Positions 27,086 through 37,518 are shown, counted from the first letter of the stretch. The stretch is 64,000 bases of DNA from Roseiarcus sp963836695 (GCA_963836695.1 CAWIKX010000013.1:144658-208657), one strand, 5' to 3'. The notes: generated by a model from the sequence alone, not told the origin. Program-made: numbers and translations.

Positions 27086-27745
27086 TTGTTGCTTCAGGTT
27101 GCGATCGACACGCCGGAGAGCCTCAGCGTCGCCGCGCAGGTGCGAGGTGTCGCCGACATCATCGAGATCGGCACCCCGCTTCTCAAACGCTTTGGCATTG
27201 GCGCGATCTCGACGGCGCGCGAGCTTTGTCCGGATACTCCCATTCTCGCCGACACCAAGACCGTGGACGCGGGCGACCTTGAAGCCGAGATGGTGCTCGG
27301 GGCAGGGGCGCGGCTGATGACGGTTCTTTCCTCGACCTCGGCCCACACCCACGCCGCAGTTGGAAAGGTCGCGGCGCGCTTCGGAGCTTTTGTCGTCGTC
27401 GACACCATCACCGAGTCTGGAAAGCCGGAGCTCTTGCCCGCGGGCGCAACCTTTCCGGAGAGCTTCGCCTATGTCGGCGTTCATTCTCCAACCGACGTCC
27501 GAGTGGCCGGCGACCGATCCACCGCGCATATCGACGCAGTTTCGGCTATACGCCGCCGAGGCTTCCGCGTCGCCCTTGCCGGTGGATTAGGGCCGGAGAC
27601 CCTTGACGCGGTGCTGGAGGTCGAGCCCGAGATCGTGATCATCGGGAGCGCCATAACCGGCGCGGACGATCCCAGAAGGGTTGCTAAATGGATCAAGGAC
27701 CGATTGCGCAATCCGGGGCGTGGCTGGCCGTCGGACGCGAGATAG
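27086..27745 (+). CDS. 3-hexulose-6-phosphate synthase-like protein (OMPDC superfamily)
   Basis: TIM barrel of 219 residues. The active-site motif ADTKTVDAGDLEAEMVLGAG has the D-x-K-x-x-D triad plus the AG-x-x-E pattern of hexulose-phosphate synthase, which joins formaldehyde to ribulose 5-phosphate or runs in reverse; keto-gulonate-phosphate decarboxylases are the main alternative. VALAGGLGPETLDAVLE and IVIIGSAITGADDP make the phosphate site. It starts at TTG with GGGAGGA at 27071-27077. The next gene overlaps by 58 bases. In a sugar operon it may cleave a hexulose 6-phosphate rather than fix formaldehyde. Confidence 0.8.
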   Translation: MLLQVAIDTPESLSVAAQVRGVADIIEIGTPLLKRFGIGAISTARELCPDTPILADTKTVDAGDLEAEMVLGAGARLMTVLSSTSAHTHAAVGKVAARFGAFVVVDTITESGKPELLPAGATFPESFAYVGVHSPTDVRVAGDRSTAHIDAVSAIRRRGFRVALAGGLGPETLDAVLEVEPEIVIIGSAITGADDPRRVAKWIKDRLRNPGRGWPSDAR

Positions 27746-28236
27746 CGGAAACGCTCGAGCGGGTGGACGTTCACGCGTTCCAGCTTTTCGTCGAGGTCTT
27801 CCGGGATGAGCGGCGGCGCTGGTTCTTCTCGGGCCAGGGCCGTTCCGGGCTCGTGGCGGAAATGGCCGCGATGCGGTTCATGCATATGAATCGCTCGGCG
27901 CATTTTGTCGGCGAAGCGACCGCTCCATCAATCCGGGCGGGGGACCGGCTCCTCCTCGTGTCCGGCTCCGGAGCCACGCCGGTCACCATCCACTTCGCTC
28001 GCATAGCGAAAGACGAAGGGGCGGCGATTGCCTTGATCACCCGGGAGCCAGAGAGCGCGCTGGCGAAACTCGCCAACTCAGTCCTTCAAGTTCCCATCGA
28101 GGCGACGCAGCAGTTCGGCGGCAGCTTGTTTGAGCAGACGAGCCTCATTCTGCTCGACGCGATCGTGCTCGAACTGATGCGCGCCGTTCCCGATCCGCAC
28201 AAGCTGATGCTTGGCCGCCACACGAACTTGCAATAG
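27688..28236 (+). CDS. 6-phospho-3-hexuloisomerase-like SIS-domain protein
   Basis: SIS-fold sugar-phosphate isomerase of 182 residues, the partner of hexulose-phosphate synthase in the ribulose monophosphate route. Seen: FFSGQGRSGLVAEMAAMRFMH, LVSGSGATPVTIHFARIA, ALITREPESALAKLA and GGSLFEQTSLILLDAI, in the order usual for PHI. GAAGGG precedes the ATG, which lies inside the synthase gene, so the two are probably translationally coupled. It would convert fructose 6-phosphate-like ketoses to 3-hexulose 6-phosphate, or act on another aldose/ketose phosphate in this operon. Confidence 0.82.
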   Translation: MDQGPIAQSGAWLAVGREIAETLERVDVHAFQLFVEVFRDERRRWFFSGQGRSGLVAEMAAMRFMHMNRSAHFVGEATAPSIRAGDRLLLVSGSGATPVTIHFARIAKDEGAAIALITREPESALAKLANSVLQVPIEATQQFGGSLFEQTSLILLDAIVLELMRAVPDPHKLMLGRHTNLQ

Positions 28237-28264
28237 CGGCCGTCGGCCCGTCGCACGCCTCGCT

Positions 28265-30349
28265 TCAGCTTTGGACGGCCGCGAGGTCCAGCCCTCGCTT
28301 GCGAAACAGCGCCTCGGGCGAAGGGCCTCGACCGCGAAAGGAGCGATAAGCCTCGTCATAGTCTCGGCTGCCGCCGGCTGAATAAACGAAGTCGTTGAGC
28401 CGTCGGGCGACTTCGGAATCGAAGATGTCGCCGCGCTCTTCGAACGCCTCGAAGCCGTCGGCGTCGAGGACTTCGGACCATAGATAGCTGTAATAGGCCG
28501 CCGAATAGCCGCCCGAGAAAATATGCTGGAAATGCGGCGTGCGGTGCCGCATGCCGATAGCGTCGGGCATGCCGATCCGCTCGAGCTCCTTGCGCTCGAA
28601 CGCGACGACGTCGACCTCGTCGGGCGATGGATCGAGATGCAGCTTCAGGTCGACCAGCGCGGAGGCGGTGTATTCCACTGTCGCCCAGCCCTGATTGAAC
28701 CGGCGCGCGGTCATCAGCTTGTCGACAAGCGCCTCCGGCATCGGTTCGCCGGTCTTATAGTGGAGCGCGAAGCGGCGCAGCATTTCGGGCTGTTGAATCC
28801 AATGCTCGAAAAGTTGCGATGGAAACTCGACAAAGTCGCCGGCGACGTGCGTTCCGGAAATGCGCGGGTACGTCACGTCCGACAGAAGCCCATGCAAAGC
28901 GTGGCCGAATTCATGGAAGAGGGTGCGCGCTTCGTCCACGCTCAACAGGCTAGGCTCGCCCTCGGCCCCCTTGGCGAAATTCATCACATTGACGACGATC
29001 GGCAATTGCGCGCGGTCGAGCTTCTGCTGGCCGCGGAAACTGCTCATCCAGGCGCCGCTCCGCTTAGACGGCCTCGCGAAATAATCGCCGAGGAACAGCG
29101 CTTTCGGCGCGCCATCGCGTCCAGTCACTTCCCATGCGCGAACGTCAGGATGATAAAACTTGAGGTCGAAGCGTTCGGCGAAATTCACGCCGAACAGACG
29201 GTTCGCGACGTAGAAGGCGGCCTCGATGATGCGGTCGAGCTGCAGATAGGGCTTGAGCTCGCCCTCGTCGAAATCGAACTCGGCTTTGCGCCGCTTCTCC
29301 GAGAGATAGCGCCAATCCCAGGGCGCGAGCTTGAAATTGCCGCCCTCGCTGACCGCAATCGCCTGCAGCGCCTCTTCGTCTCTGCGCGCTCTGGCGACGC
29401 CCGGCGTCCAGACCAACTCGAGCAGATTGAGCGCCGCCTCTGGCGTTTTCGCCATCGTGTCAGCGAGGCGGTAATGCGCATAAGTCTCGTAGCCCAGTAG
29501 CCGAGCGCGCTCGGCTCTCAAGCGCACCATCTCCCCGGCGATCGCGCGATTGTCGGTCGCTGCGCCATTCTCGCCTCGCGCGGCCCAGGCGCGAAACGCG
29601 GTCTCGCGTAAATCACGTCGGGCCGAGAATTGCAGGAAAGGCTCGACGCTCGATCGTGACAGGGTGACCGCGTACTTGCCGGGATGCCCGCGGTCAGTGG
29701 CGCTGCGGGCGGAACTCGCGATGAAGAAATCGGGCAGACCCTCAAGATCGGGCTCGTCGAGCAGCATAAGCCAGTCTTTTTCATCCCTGAGCACGTGCTG
29801 ACCGAAATCCGCGGCAAGCGTCGCCAGTCGCTCGGCGATCGCTGCTAGTCGCGCTTTGGCTTCGGACGGGGCCGCCGCGCCCGCCCGAGTGAAATCGAGG
29901 TGATAGCGGTCGAGCACGCGCGCCTGTTCGGTCGACAGCGCGAGTTTGCCGGCGTCTGCCTTGATCGCGTCGACGCGCGTGAACAAAGCCTCGTTCAGAT
30001 AGGTCTCGCTGCGATGACGCGCGAGAACAGGCGCGATTTCCCGCTCGATCGCCTGCAGCTCATCGTTGGTGTGGGCGCCGGTCAGATTGAAGAAAACACC
30101 CGCCACTTTGTCCAGGTTACGCCCGCTTCGCTCAAGCGCCTCGATCGTATTGGCGAAAGTCGGCGCCGTAGGATCGGCGGCGACCGCGTCGATCTCCGCG
30201 CGCGCTTGGGCGAGCGCCGCATCGAACGCCGGCCGGAAATGGTGAGGCTCGAAGCGATCGAACGGAGGCGCTTCGAATGGCCCGGTCCAGGGTTCGAGAA
30301 GCGGGTTCGTGTCTGTCGAGGAATTTGTCACCAAGGGCTCGCGGCTCAT
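28265..30349 (-). CDS. M3 family oligopeptidase (oligopeptidase A/Dcp type)
   Basis: Zinc metallopeptidase of 694 residues that degrades short peptides in the cytoplasm. The active site LFHEFGHALHGLL (H-E-x-x-H) lies near residue 475, with GTHVAGDFVEFPSQLFEHW downstream supplying the third ligand region. The N-terminus LEPWTGPFEAPPFDRFEPHH and IEALERSGRNLDKVAGVFFN are typical of PrlC/Dcp. No signal peptide is present. It converges on the isomerase gene with a 28-base gap and is otherwise alone. Confidence 0.9.
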   Translation of the reverse strand: MSREPLVTNSSTDTNPLLEPWTGPFEAPPFDRFEPHHFRPAFDAALAQARAEIDAVAADPTAPTFANTIEALERSGRNLDKVAGVFFNLTGAHTNDELQAIEREIAPVLARHRSETYLNEALFTRVDAIKADAGKLALSTEQARVLDRYHLDFTRAGAAAPSEAKARLAAIAERLATLAADFGQHVLRDEKDWLMLLDEPDLEGLPDFFIASSARSATDRGHPGKYAVTLSRSSVEPFLQFSARRDLRETAFRAWAARGENGAATDNRAIAGEMVRLRAERARLLGYETYAHYRLADTMAKTPEAALNLLELVWTPGVARARRDEEALQAIAVSEGGNFKLAPWDWRYLSEKRRKAEFDFDEGELKPYLQLDRIIEAAFYVANRLFGVNFAERFDLKFYHPDVRAWEVTGRDGAPKALFLGDYFARPSKRSGAWMSSFRGQQKLDRAQLPIVVNVMNFAKGAEGEPSLLSVDEARTLFHEFGHALHGLLSDVTYPRISGTHVAGDFVEFPSQLFEHWIQQPEMLRRFALHYKTGEPMPEALVDKLMTARRFNQGWATVEYTASALVDLKLHLDPSPDEVDVVAFERKELERIGMPDAIGMRHRTPHFQHIFSGGYSAAYYSYLWSEVLDADGFEAFEERGDIFDSEVARRLNDFVYSAGGSRDYDEAYRSFRGRGPSPEALFRKRGLDLAAVQS

Positions 30350-30433
30350 GCCCCATCAGCTAGGAGGTTGAGCCGCGATGCGCAAGCCACCGGGGCGCTA
30401 GAACATAGCCCTTCAGATCGGCACGGGCGCCCG

Positions 30434-30820
30434 CTATTGGCCGCCCGCCTGGACCTTCTTCACATATTCATCGACCGCGTCGACGACCTTTTCGTCCGGG
30501 TGAGCTTTGCAAAAGACGATGACTTCGTGGATCCCCTGTTTGGCGCGAGCGACGTTAATGGAATGTCGCTTCATGTGGCCGTTCCACCAGCCGCTGTACC
30601 ACGCGCCGAGAAAGTCAGCGTCCTCCTGAAAAGTGCCCGCGAGCTGCGCGCAGGTCAGCGCCCGCACGTTGAGATAGCCTTTGTCGTCCATGTAGGTCTT
30701 CAATTCGACTTGGGCTTGCGATGCCGAAACGGACGCGATCAGTCCGGCGGCCGCGATGAGCGCTAGACGCAAATCGATCCGACCGAGCCTTGCCGAGAGC
30801 CTTGTGCTTGAGGCGACCAT
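30434..30820 (-). CDS. HdeA/HdeB-like small periplasmic protein, copy 1
   Basis: Secreted protein of about 128 residues. The hydrophobic LRLALIAAAGLIASVSASQA ends at a likely cleavage before QVELKTY. The mature part has LTCAQLAGTFQEDADFLGAW, YSGWWNGH and VIVFCKAHPDEKVVDAVDEY, with two cysteines as in HdeA-family acid-stress chaperones. I placed the start at 30820; an earlier ATG at 30844 is possible. It is a paralogue of the next gene upstream, sharing the T-Y-x-D-x-K-G and TCAQLA-x-TFQEDADF patterns, so the pair arose by tandem duplication. Confidence 0.72.
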   Translation of the reverse strand: MVASSTRLSARLGRIDLRLALIAAAGLIASVSASQAQVELKTYMDDKGYLNVRALTCAQLAGTFQEDADFLGAWYSGWWNGHMKRHSINVARAKQGIHEVIVFCKAHPDEKVVDAVDEYVKKVQAGGQ

Positions 30821-30902
30821 TGTCTTCTCTCTTTCCGATTTCATGAGTTCAACGAGGCGCGCCTTTGGCTGTCCGCGGAGCAGCGAGGCGCGCAAGGCCA
30901 AG

Positions 30903-31262
30903 CTATTTCTCGTCGTTGACCTTGATGCCTTGTTCCTTGCGCATCTTCTTGATGTTGATGTCCATCGCGGTGATGACCTTCGTCTTCGGATTGGCTTTGC
31001 AATAGACGATGACGCGGTGCTCGAGCTCCTTGGCGCGGTCGACCTTCAGTTTGCTGTAGCCTGCGAGCCCATTGTACCAGCCGCTATACCAGACGGTCAT
31101 GAAGTCGGCGTCTTCCTGGAAGGTGTTGGCGAGCTGCGCGCAGGTCAGCTTCTGGACGTCCAGGTTGCCCTTGGCGTCCGCATACGTGCTGAGCTCGACC
31201 TGAGCCTGCGCCGAGCTGACGCCAAACAGCGCCATCGCACAAAACGAAATTACGAGTTTCAT
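30903..31262 (-). CDS. HdeA/HdeB-like small periplasmic protein, copy 2
   Basis: Secreted protein of 119 residues with a short signal peptide (MKLVISFCAMALFGVSSAQA) and a strong GGGAGGGAA site just upstream. The mature chain has LTCAQLANTFQEDADFMTVW, YSGWYNGLAGYS and HRVIVYCKANPKTKVITAMD, closely similar to copy 1. Both mature cysteines are kept, allowing the family's disulfide. Copy 1 follows 82 bases downstream. A role in periplasmic acid or stress protection is inferred from the family only. Confidence 0.75.
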   Translation of the reverse strand: MKLVISFCAMALFGVSSAQAQVELSTYADAKGNLDVQKLTCAQLANTFQEDADFMTVWYSGWYNGLAGYSKLKVDRAKELEHRVIVYCKANPKTKVITAMDINIKKMRKEQGIKVNDEK

Positions 31263-31430
31263 TCTTTCCCTCCCAACTCAACCGCGGGCGCGCCTGGAGG
31301 CGCGAGCGAATATTGGCCACGACCCGTCACATTCAGTCCACACTGTTCACGCGAATCTCCCTGGACTGGATCAAACGGCCGGTCAAGCCACCGCCGCGTG
31401 ACGATCTCTGTTGTCCACCGCCGTCATCCC

Positions 31431-32789
31431 CTAGCCAGCAATCGTCCGCTCGCCAGCCAGAAGGGCGGAAGGCACAAGGGCGTCGATGAAAGGGGCAGGA
31501 TCGAAATCCATGATTGGGATTCCGAGTTCGTCGCGAACGAACTTTCGGCGCGCTTCGGTCCGTTCGGCCACCGCCGGATGGCGGGCTTTCAGTTCGGCGC
31601 GCAGCTGGGCTTCGGCGAAGACGATTCCGTCCTCGCAATTGAGAGCGCATCCGTCCCGCATCGGGGTCGGAATGATGTCGACTTGAAACGGCATGCCCGA
31701 TGCGATGCGTTCGGGAGAGCCCGGCCGGATCGGCGTATGAATCCATTCGTCGTGGCCGGTGAGGTGGCCGGGATTGAGGGCAGGCCGCAGGCCGCCGCGC
31801 GCGAGCGCCTCCGTGACCGCCGCAAACACGGCGTCACCGGCGACGCCGATGTCCGCGGCCTCGTACCAGGCGATAAGGCCGTCGAAATAAGCGGCTGCTG
31901 TCGTCAGGAACGCCTCATCATGGTCGGCGATCAATCCTGCGCGGGCGGAAAGGCCGCCCCAATAGCCAATTGCGGCCGTGACGCCGTCGCCGTGGCGCAG
32001 GATGCGGCCCCCTGCGGAGCGCAGGCCGACCACCGGCTGGTTGGAGTCGCCGCTCGCAAGCATGACGTGGGTGGAAAGGGCCTCGCCGGAATAGCCCATC
32101 GCGCTTGCCGCCTCCATTTCGCTTGAACCCGGACGCGTTCTGGTCAGGATGCGCCAGACGGCGGCGGAGGCGCGCGCGGCGCCCCATTCGTGCAAGGCGA
32201 TCTGATCGACGTCGATCGTGGAACGCAGCCCGGTCGTTGGATGCATGAGGACCGGCGTTGCGTCTTTCAACGCGTCGGCCCCGCCCGTAATCCTGCTCAG
32301 CATCGCGACGAGATAGTGGGGAACGAACAGGCCCGGCGCGCCGTCCTCCCATTCCGCGGGCTCGAAATATTTCCAGCCCACGAGCCCGATCGTCTGGCCG
32401 CGGCTCATGCCAGCTTCTTTCAGCACCGAAGCGAGATTGGGCTTTAGCGACCGATCCTGACCCATAAGACTCAGGCTTTGCGCGAGCGCAATCTCGAGCC
32501 CGGGAAGCCCGGCCAGGGGCGCGTACGATTCGCCCTCATTGCCAACCACGAGCACACGCCGATCTCGCGGGCCAAGCAGCAGCAGCGCCTCCTCGAATCG
32601 AGGATCGTAGCCTGAGAGGAAGGCTATATTGGCGAGATGTTCGCGGTCGGCGTAGACGACCAGCCAATCGCATCCGGCGGCCTCATAGGCGTCGCGGGAG
32701 CGCTTCTCATAGGTCGCTAGGGGAATACGTGGCGCTTCGAGCGGAAGCCCGAAGTCGGGAACCTCGATGTCGCGCAGCGCACTCGGCAT
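31431..32789 (-). CDS. M24-fold (aminopeptidase P/creatinase) protein, metal site degenerate
   Basis: Protein of 452 residues with the N-terminal creatinase-like domain (YEAAGCDWLVVYADREHLAN, FLSGYDPRFEEALLLL) and a C-terminal pita-bread domain. Usual metal ligands are incomplete: the first aspartate may be in LRHGDGVTAAIGYWGGL, but the second is replaced in SARAGLI. The histidine is in NPGHLTGHDEW, and the last acidic pair falls in ALNCEDGIVFAE. It may therefore be a non-peptidase member or use an altered site. It is transcribed divergently from the binding-protein gene at 32954. Confidence 0.75.
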   Translation of the reverse strand: MPSALRDIEVPDFGLPLEAPRIPLATYEKRSRDAYEAAGCDWLVVYADREHLANIAFLSGYDPRFEEALLLLGPRDRRVLVVGNEGESYAPLAGLPGLEIALAQSLSLMGQDRSLKPNLASVLKEAGMSRGQTIGLVGWKYFEPAEWEDGAPGLFVPHYLVAMLSRITGGADALKDATPVLMHPTTGLRSTIDVDQIALHEWGAARASAAVWRILTRTRPGSSEMEAASAMGYSGEALSTHVMLASGDSNQPVVGLRSAGGRILRHGDGVTAAIGYWGGLSARAGLIADHDEAFLTTAAAYFDGLIAWYEAADIGVAGDAVFAAVTEALARGGLRPALNPGHLTGHDEWIHTPIRPGSPERIASGMPFQVDIIPTPMRDGCALNCEDGIVFAEAQLRAELKARHPAVAERTEARRKFVRDELGIPIMDFDPAPFIDALVPSALLAGERTIAG

Positions 32790-32953
32790 GGAATTCCTTC
32801 CCTCGGATCGTTAGGCGGGCCGCCGCCACTCCCTTGTCACCTGATAGCCCCTGATGTCCGCAAAGGCGATCTTCAGGCGTCGGCGCCTGAGCCCTCTTGC
32901 CCCCGTCGTGGCGCATGCTATTCTAACTTTCAAAATAGCGTTTGGAGGTTAGT

Positions 32954-34111
32954 ATGATCCGATTGTCCGTCGTCGTCGCCGCCCTTGCCTTGGCGCCGCT
33001 CACCGCCACCGCCGGAGATCTCACCGGTCAGGAGATTCGCATCGGCGTTGCTGGTCCGCTGACGACCCCCTCGGCGACGTTCGGCGTAGAGATGCGCCAG
33101 GCGGTCGATCTCGCAATCGACGAGCGGAATGGGGCGGGCGGCCTTCTCGGCGGAAAGGTCGTGGCGGCGGTAATCGACGATCAGGCGGACGCCGAGAATG
33201 GAAAGGCCGCGGCCAAGGCGCTCTGCGATGATCCGCGCGTGCTCGCTGTCGTCGGCCATGTGAACAGCGGGGTCATGCTTGCGAGTGAGAAGGTTTACGC
33301 GGACTGCGGCCTTCCGATCGTGACCCCGATGGCTTCCAATCCGGCGATTACTGAGCAGGGATTGGCGAATGTCTTCCGGCTCACCAACCGCGACGACCAT
33401 AAAGGTCCGGCTCTGGCGCGCTGGCTCACGACCAAGATGGGCAAGAAAGCGGCTGTGGTGGTCGACGACGGCACGCCGTATGGCAAGGGGATCGCCGATC
33501 AGTTCTCGAGCGGCTTCGACACCGCTGGGGGCGCCATTGTCAAGCGTTGGACAGCCAAGGCAGGCCAGACCGATTTCACCGCTGAGCTAGCCGAATTGCC
33601 GAAGGATTTCGACGTCATGTTCTTCGGCGGCATCAAGGAGGGCGCCTACCTGCTCAAGGACATGCGCAAGGCCGGCTTGAACCAGGTGTTCGCTTGTGGC
33701 GATGGCTGCTGGAGCGTCGGGGGCTTCATCAAGCCGGCGGAAGGCGCCGCGACGTCGGGGGAGGGTGTCCGCGTCCTCTCGGCCGCGCCCGCCGTCGGCA
33801 AGGTCCCCGGCTCAGCTGAATTCGCCGACCACTACAAGGCCCGTTTCGGGCCGATCAACAATTACGCTGCGAGCTCCTACGACAGCGCGCGCGTCGTTAT
33901 GAGCGCAATTGAGGGCGCGGCGAAGAAGAAGGGCGGAACGCCGGATCGCGCCGAGGTGCTCGCCGCGCTGAAGGACATCAAGTTTCAAGGCGTCGCCTAC
34001 GCCGCGCCTGAGGCCTTCAACACGAAGGGCGACAATATTGCGGCTGTCATCTTCGTCAACGATGTTGACGGCGAGCGCTTCCGCGAGATCGACCAAATTG
34101 GCGGACGCTAG
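32954..34111 (+). CDS. branched-chain amino acid-type ABC binding protein (LivJ/K), orphan
   Basis: Periplasmic binding protein of 385 residues. Signal peptide MIRLSVVVAALALAPLTATA is followed by IRIGVAGPLTTPSATFG, VVGHVNSGVMLASEKVYAD, TPMASNPAITEQG, VFRLTNRDDHKGPALARWL and VVVDDGTPYGKGIADQFSS, the LivJ/K family pattern. GGAGG at 32945-32949 supports the start at 32954. No livHMGF permease or ATPase genes lie in the window, so it must share an importer encoded elsewhere or act as a receptor. Its TAG stop overlaps the TAG of the opposite sulfotransferase gene in a CTAG palindrome. Confidence 0.87.
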   Translation: MIRLSVVVAALALAPLTATAGDLTGQEIRIGVAGPLTTPSATFGVEMRQAVDLAIDERNGAGGLLGGKVVAAVIDDQADAENGKAAAKALCDDPRVLAVVGHVNSGVMLASEKVYADCGLPIVTPMASNPAITEQGLANVFRLTNRDDHKGPALARWLTTKMGKKAAVVVDDGTPYGKGIADQFSSGFDTAGGAIVKRWTAKAGQTDFTAELAELPKDFDVMFFGGIKEGAYLLKDMRKAGLNQVFACGDGCWSVGGFIKPAEGAATSGEGVRVLSAAPAVGKVPGSAEFADHYKARFGPINNYAASSYDSARVVMSAIEGAAKKKGGTPDRAEVLAALKDIKFQGVAYAAPEAFNTKGDNIAAVIFVNDVDGERFREIDQIGGR

Positions 34112-35460
34112 AGCGCGGCTCTCCTGTTTTCTTGGCGCCCCTGCGTTTCGTAATGCAAGAGAGCGTTGACGTCGGCATCGGCCACATCGGGGTATCGCGC
34201 GAGATAGCCCGCGGTCGAGAAAATTGGCCCGGGGTCTCGGCCCTCCCGACCTCCATGAAACAGATAGTGGAATGCGGCGTCCATTCCCGCCGCGCGAACA
34301 TCTGGGTTGGTTTCGAGGTAGTGCGTGGAGTTGAAAAACAGCGAGTTGCGAATGACCTTAAGAGCCTTGGCGTTCGCAGCCGCTTTTGAGCGCAGTTTCC
34401 AAAAGAAACCAGACCCGCTCCTGGTCGAAATGCGGCTTCTCGACCTGCCTCGATCCATGATTTCCTTGGCGCGCTCAATGTCCGCGGCCGCTCGCGATCG
34501 GATTCGATGAACCTCTTCAGCGACCTCGCGCATAGGCATGTCAAAAATCGCCGAGGCGGTTTCGAGACTCGCGCGCAGATCGTCAAGTGTTCTCAAGGCG
34601 CGGTTGTCCCCAGGGTCGTGGACAAGGTCCCTCATTGCCGCGTAGGTCTGTCGGACCAAATCGTTGATCGCGGGATGCGCCCTCAGATCCGCTTCGCTCG
34701 CCCTTTGGTGTCTGAGATCGGTCGACACGAACCGATCGACGTCAGCAAGAGCGGTTTCACTCCAATAGGGCCACGCCACCCCTAGGTGTTCGTTGGCTCG
34801 CGCGAGCGCCTTGCGGCTGTCGCCCAGAAATTCAGACCAATCCAGGACAGCGCGAGCCATGCCGCGAGTTTCGGCCTCTGCGTCCAGAACGTGGCGCAAC
34901 CAGAGGAGACATCCATAGGCGGGACTGAGTCCGTCACGGCGTTCGAGCGACCAGGTGACTTCGAGCGGCGACCTGATCGGCAGAAGCGCTCGGACCGACC
35001 ATTTGGCCTCTTCAAACACAGGACGCCAGAACGGCATGAGTCGGCACATACGCGGGTCTTTCATGACCGCGAATCCGACATCCCCGAATTCGTCCGCAAG
35101 GGCCGCTTTTGCGCGGACGTGTAACGCGTCGGCCTTCAAAGCGCTGATCTTGTCAACGTCGAATTTACGCCAATCCTTCCAATCGCTTCCACCGGCGGCG
35201 AGAATGGCGTCGTTGAGCTCCTTAATGACGGGAGATTCGCAATATCCCTTCTCATTGTTGACGCTTGGCGCCATCAAATGCCTAGGCGCGGCGCCGCCAA
35301 GACGAACGAGGGTTCCGGCAGCGCTTGACGTCCCGCTGCGATGCATACCCAATACGACCACTACGGTCGTGTTCAAACATTCGGCGTCAAAGGTTGGATG
35401 ACCGACGCTAACGAACAAGCACACGACTCCCGGGGAGGGCAAAGCGCCACTCCCCTGCAA
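34108..35460 (-). CDS. sulfotransferase-fold protein with C-terminal NPDV repeats
   Basis: Protein of about 450 residues. The P-loop-like PAPS-binding motif VVLGMHRSGTSSAAGTL lies near residue 35 and VMKDPRMCRLMPFW holds the second sulfotransferase contact. The last 75 residues contain two repeats, STHYLETNPDVRAAGMDAAF with HYLFHGGREGRDPGP and STAGYLARYPDVADADVNA with LHYETQGRQENR. This repeat is known from cell-surface glycosyltransferases and related proteins. Start is uncertain: TTG at 35460 is the longest, and GTG or TTG codons before the P-loop are possible. Base use is less GC-biased than the neighbours. It probably modifies a surface polysaccharide. Confidence 0.7.
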   Translation of the reverse strand: MQGSGALPSPGVVCLFVSVGHPTFDAECLNTTVVVVLGMHRSGTSSAAGTLVRLGGAAPRHLMAPSVNNEKGYCESPVIKELNDAILAAGGSDWKDWRKFDVDKISALKADALHVRAKAALADEFGDVGFAVMKDPRMCRLMPFWRPVFEEAKWSVRALLPIRSPLEVTWSLERRDGLSPAYGCLLWLRHVLDAEAETRGMARAVLDWSEFLGDSRKALARANEHLGVAWPYWSETALADVDRFVSTDLRHQRASEADLRAHPAINDLVRQTYAAMRDLVHDPGDNRALRTLDDLRASLETASAIFDMPMREVAEEVHRIRSRAAADIERAKEIMDRGRSRSRISTRSGSGFFWKLRSKAAANAKALKVIRNSLFFNSTHYLETNPDVRAAGMDAAFHYLFHGGREGRDPGPIFSTAGYLARYPDVADADVNALLHYETQGRQENRRAAL

Positions 35461-35679
35461 GGAAGCTGCGACTCGGCGCCGTTGAATCAGTCACCAAACT
35501 ATCGGTATGACTTCGAGTTCCGCAACGGAGGAAGTCGGTTGATCTGATAACGAATTGGTGAACGATTTACTAAACTCTGCGGAACGCGGCAGATCGCAGC
35601 GTACAAAAGACCGTGTCTACTGTCGCCTTCGCCGAGGGCGGCTGCGACTTCGGGGGATGGAAGGAGGGCGACCAGAGGT

Positions 35680-37260
<1,581 letters not shown>

Positions 37261-37518
37261 CATCTTTGAATTTTCGGGGAAGGAGCGCCCTTTACTTAGT
37301 GCGGATGGGCCAGAGAGGGAAGAGCGAAGGCGCTCCCTCAATTGTCTCGCCTCGGTGAGGAGCGCCACGGTCTCCCAACCGATCAACGAACGCTTGAATC
37401 TACCGTTGGATTTAAGCGCGCGGAGTATTGTGTCATCCGTTCGGTATGGGCTATGAACTCAATGTTGACGCGCTCGCAAAAGCAGGGATGAGACCGCTGT
37501 GCCGCGCGTGGAGGAGGA

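Noticed and set aside
28523..29500. A 325-codon plus-strand frame opposite the M3 peptidase
   Set aside because: Antisense to the HEFGH active-site region with no recognisable domain.
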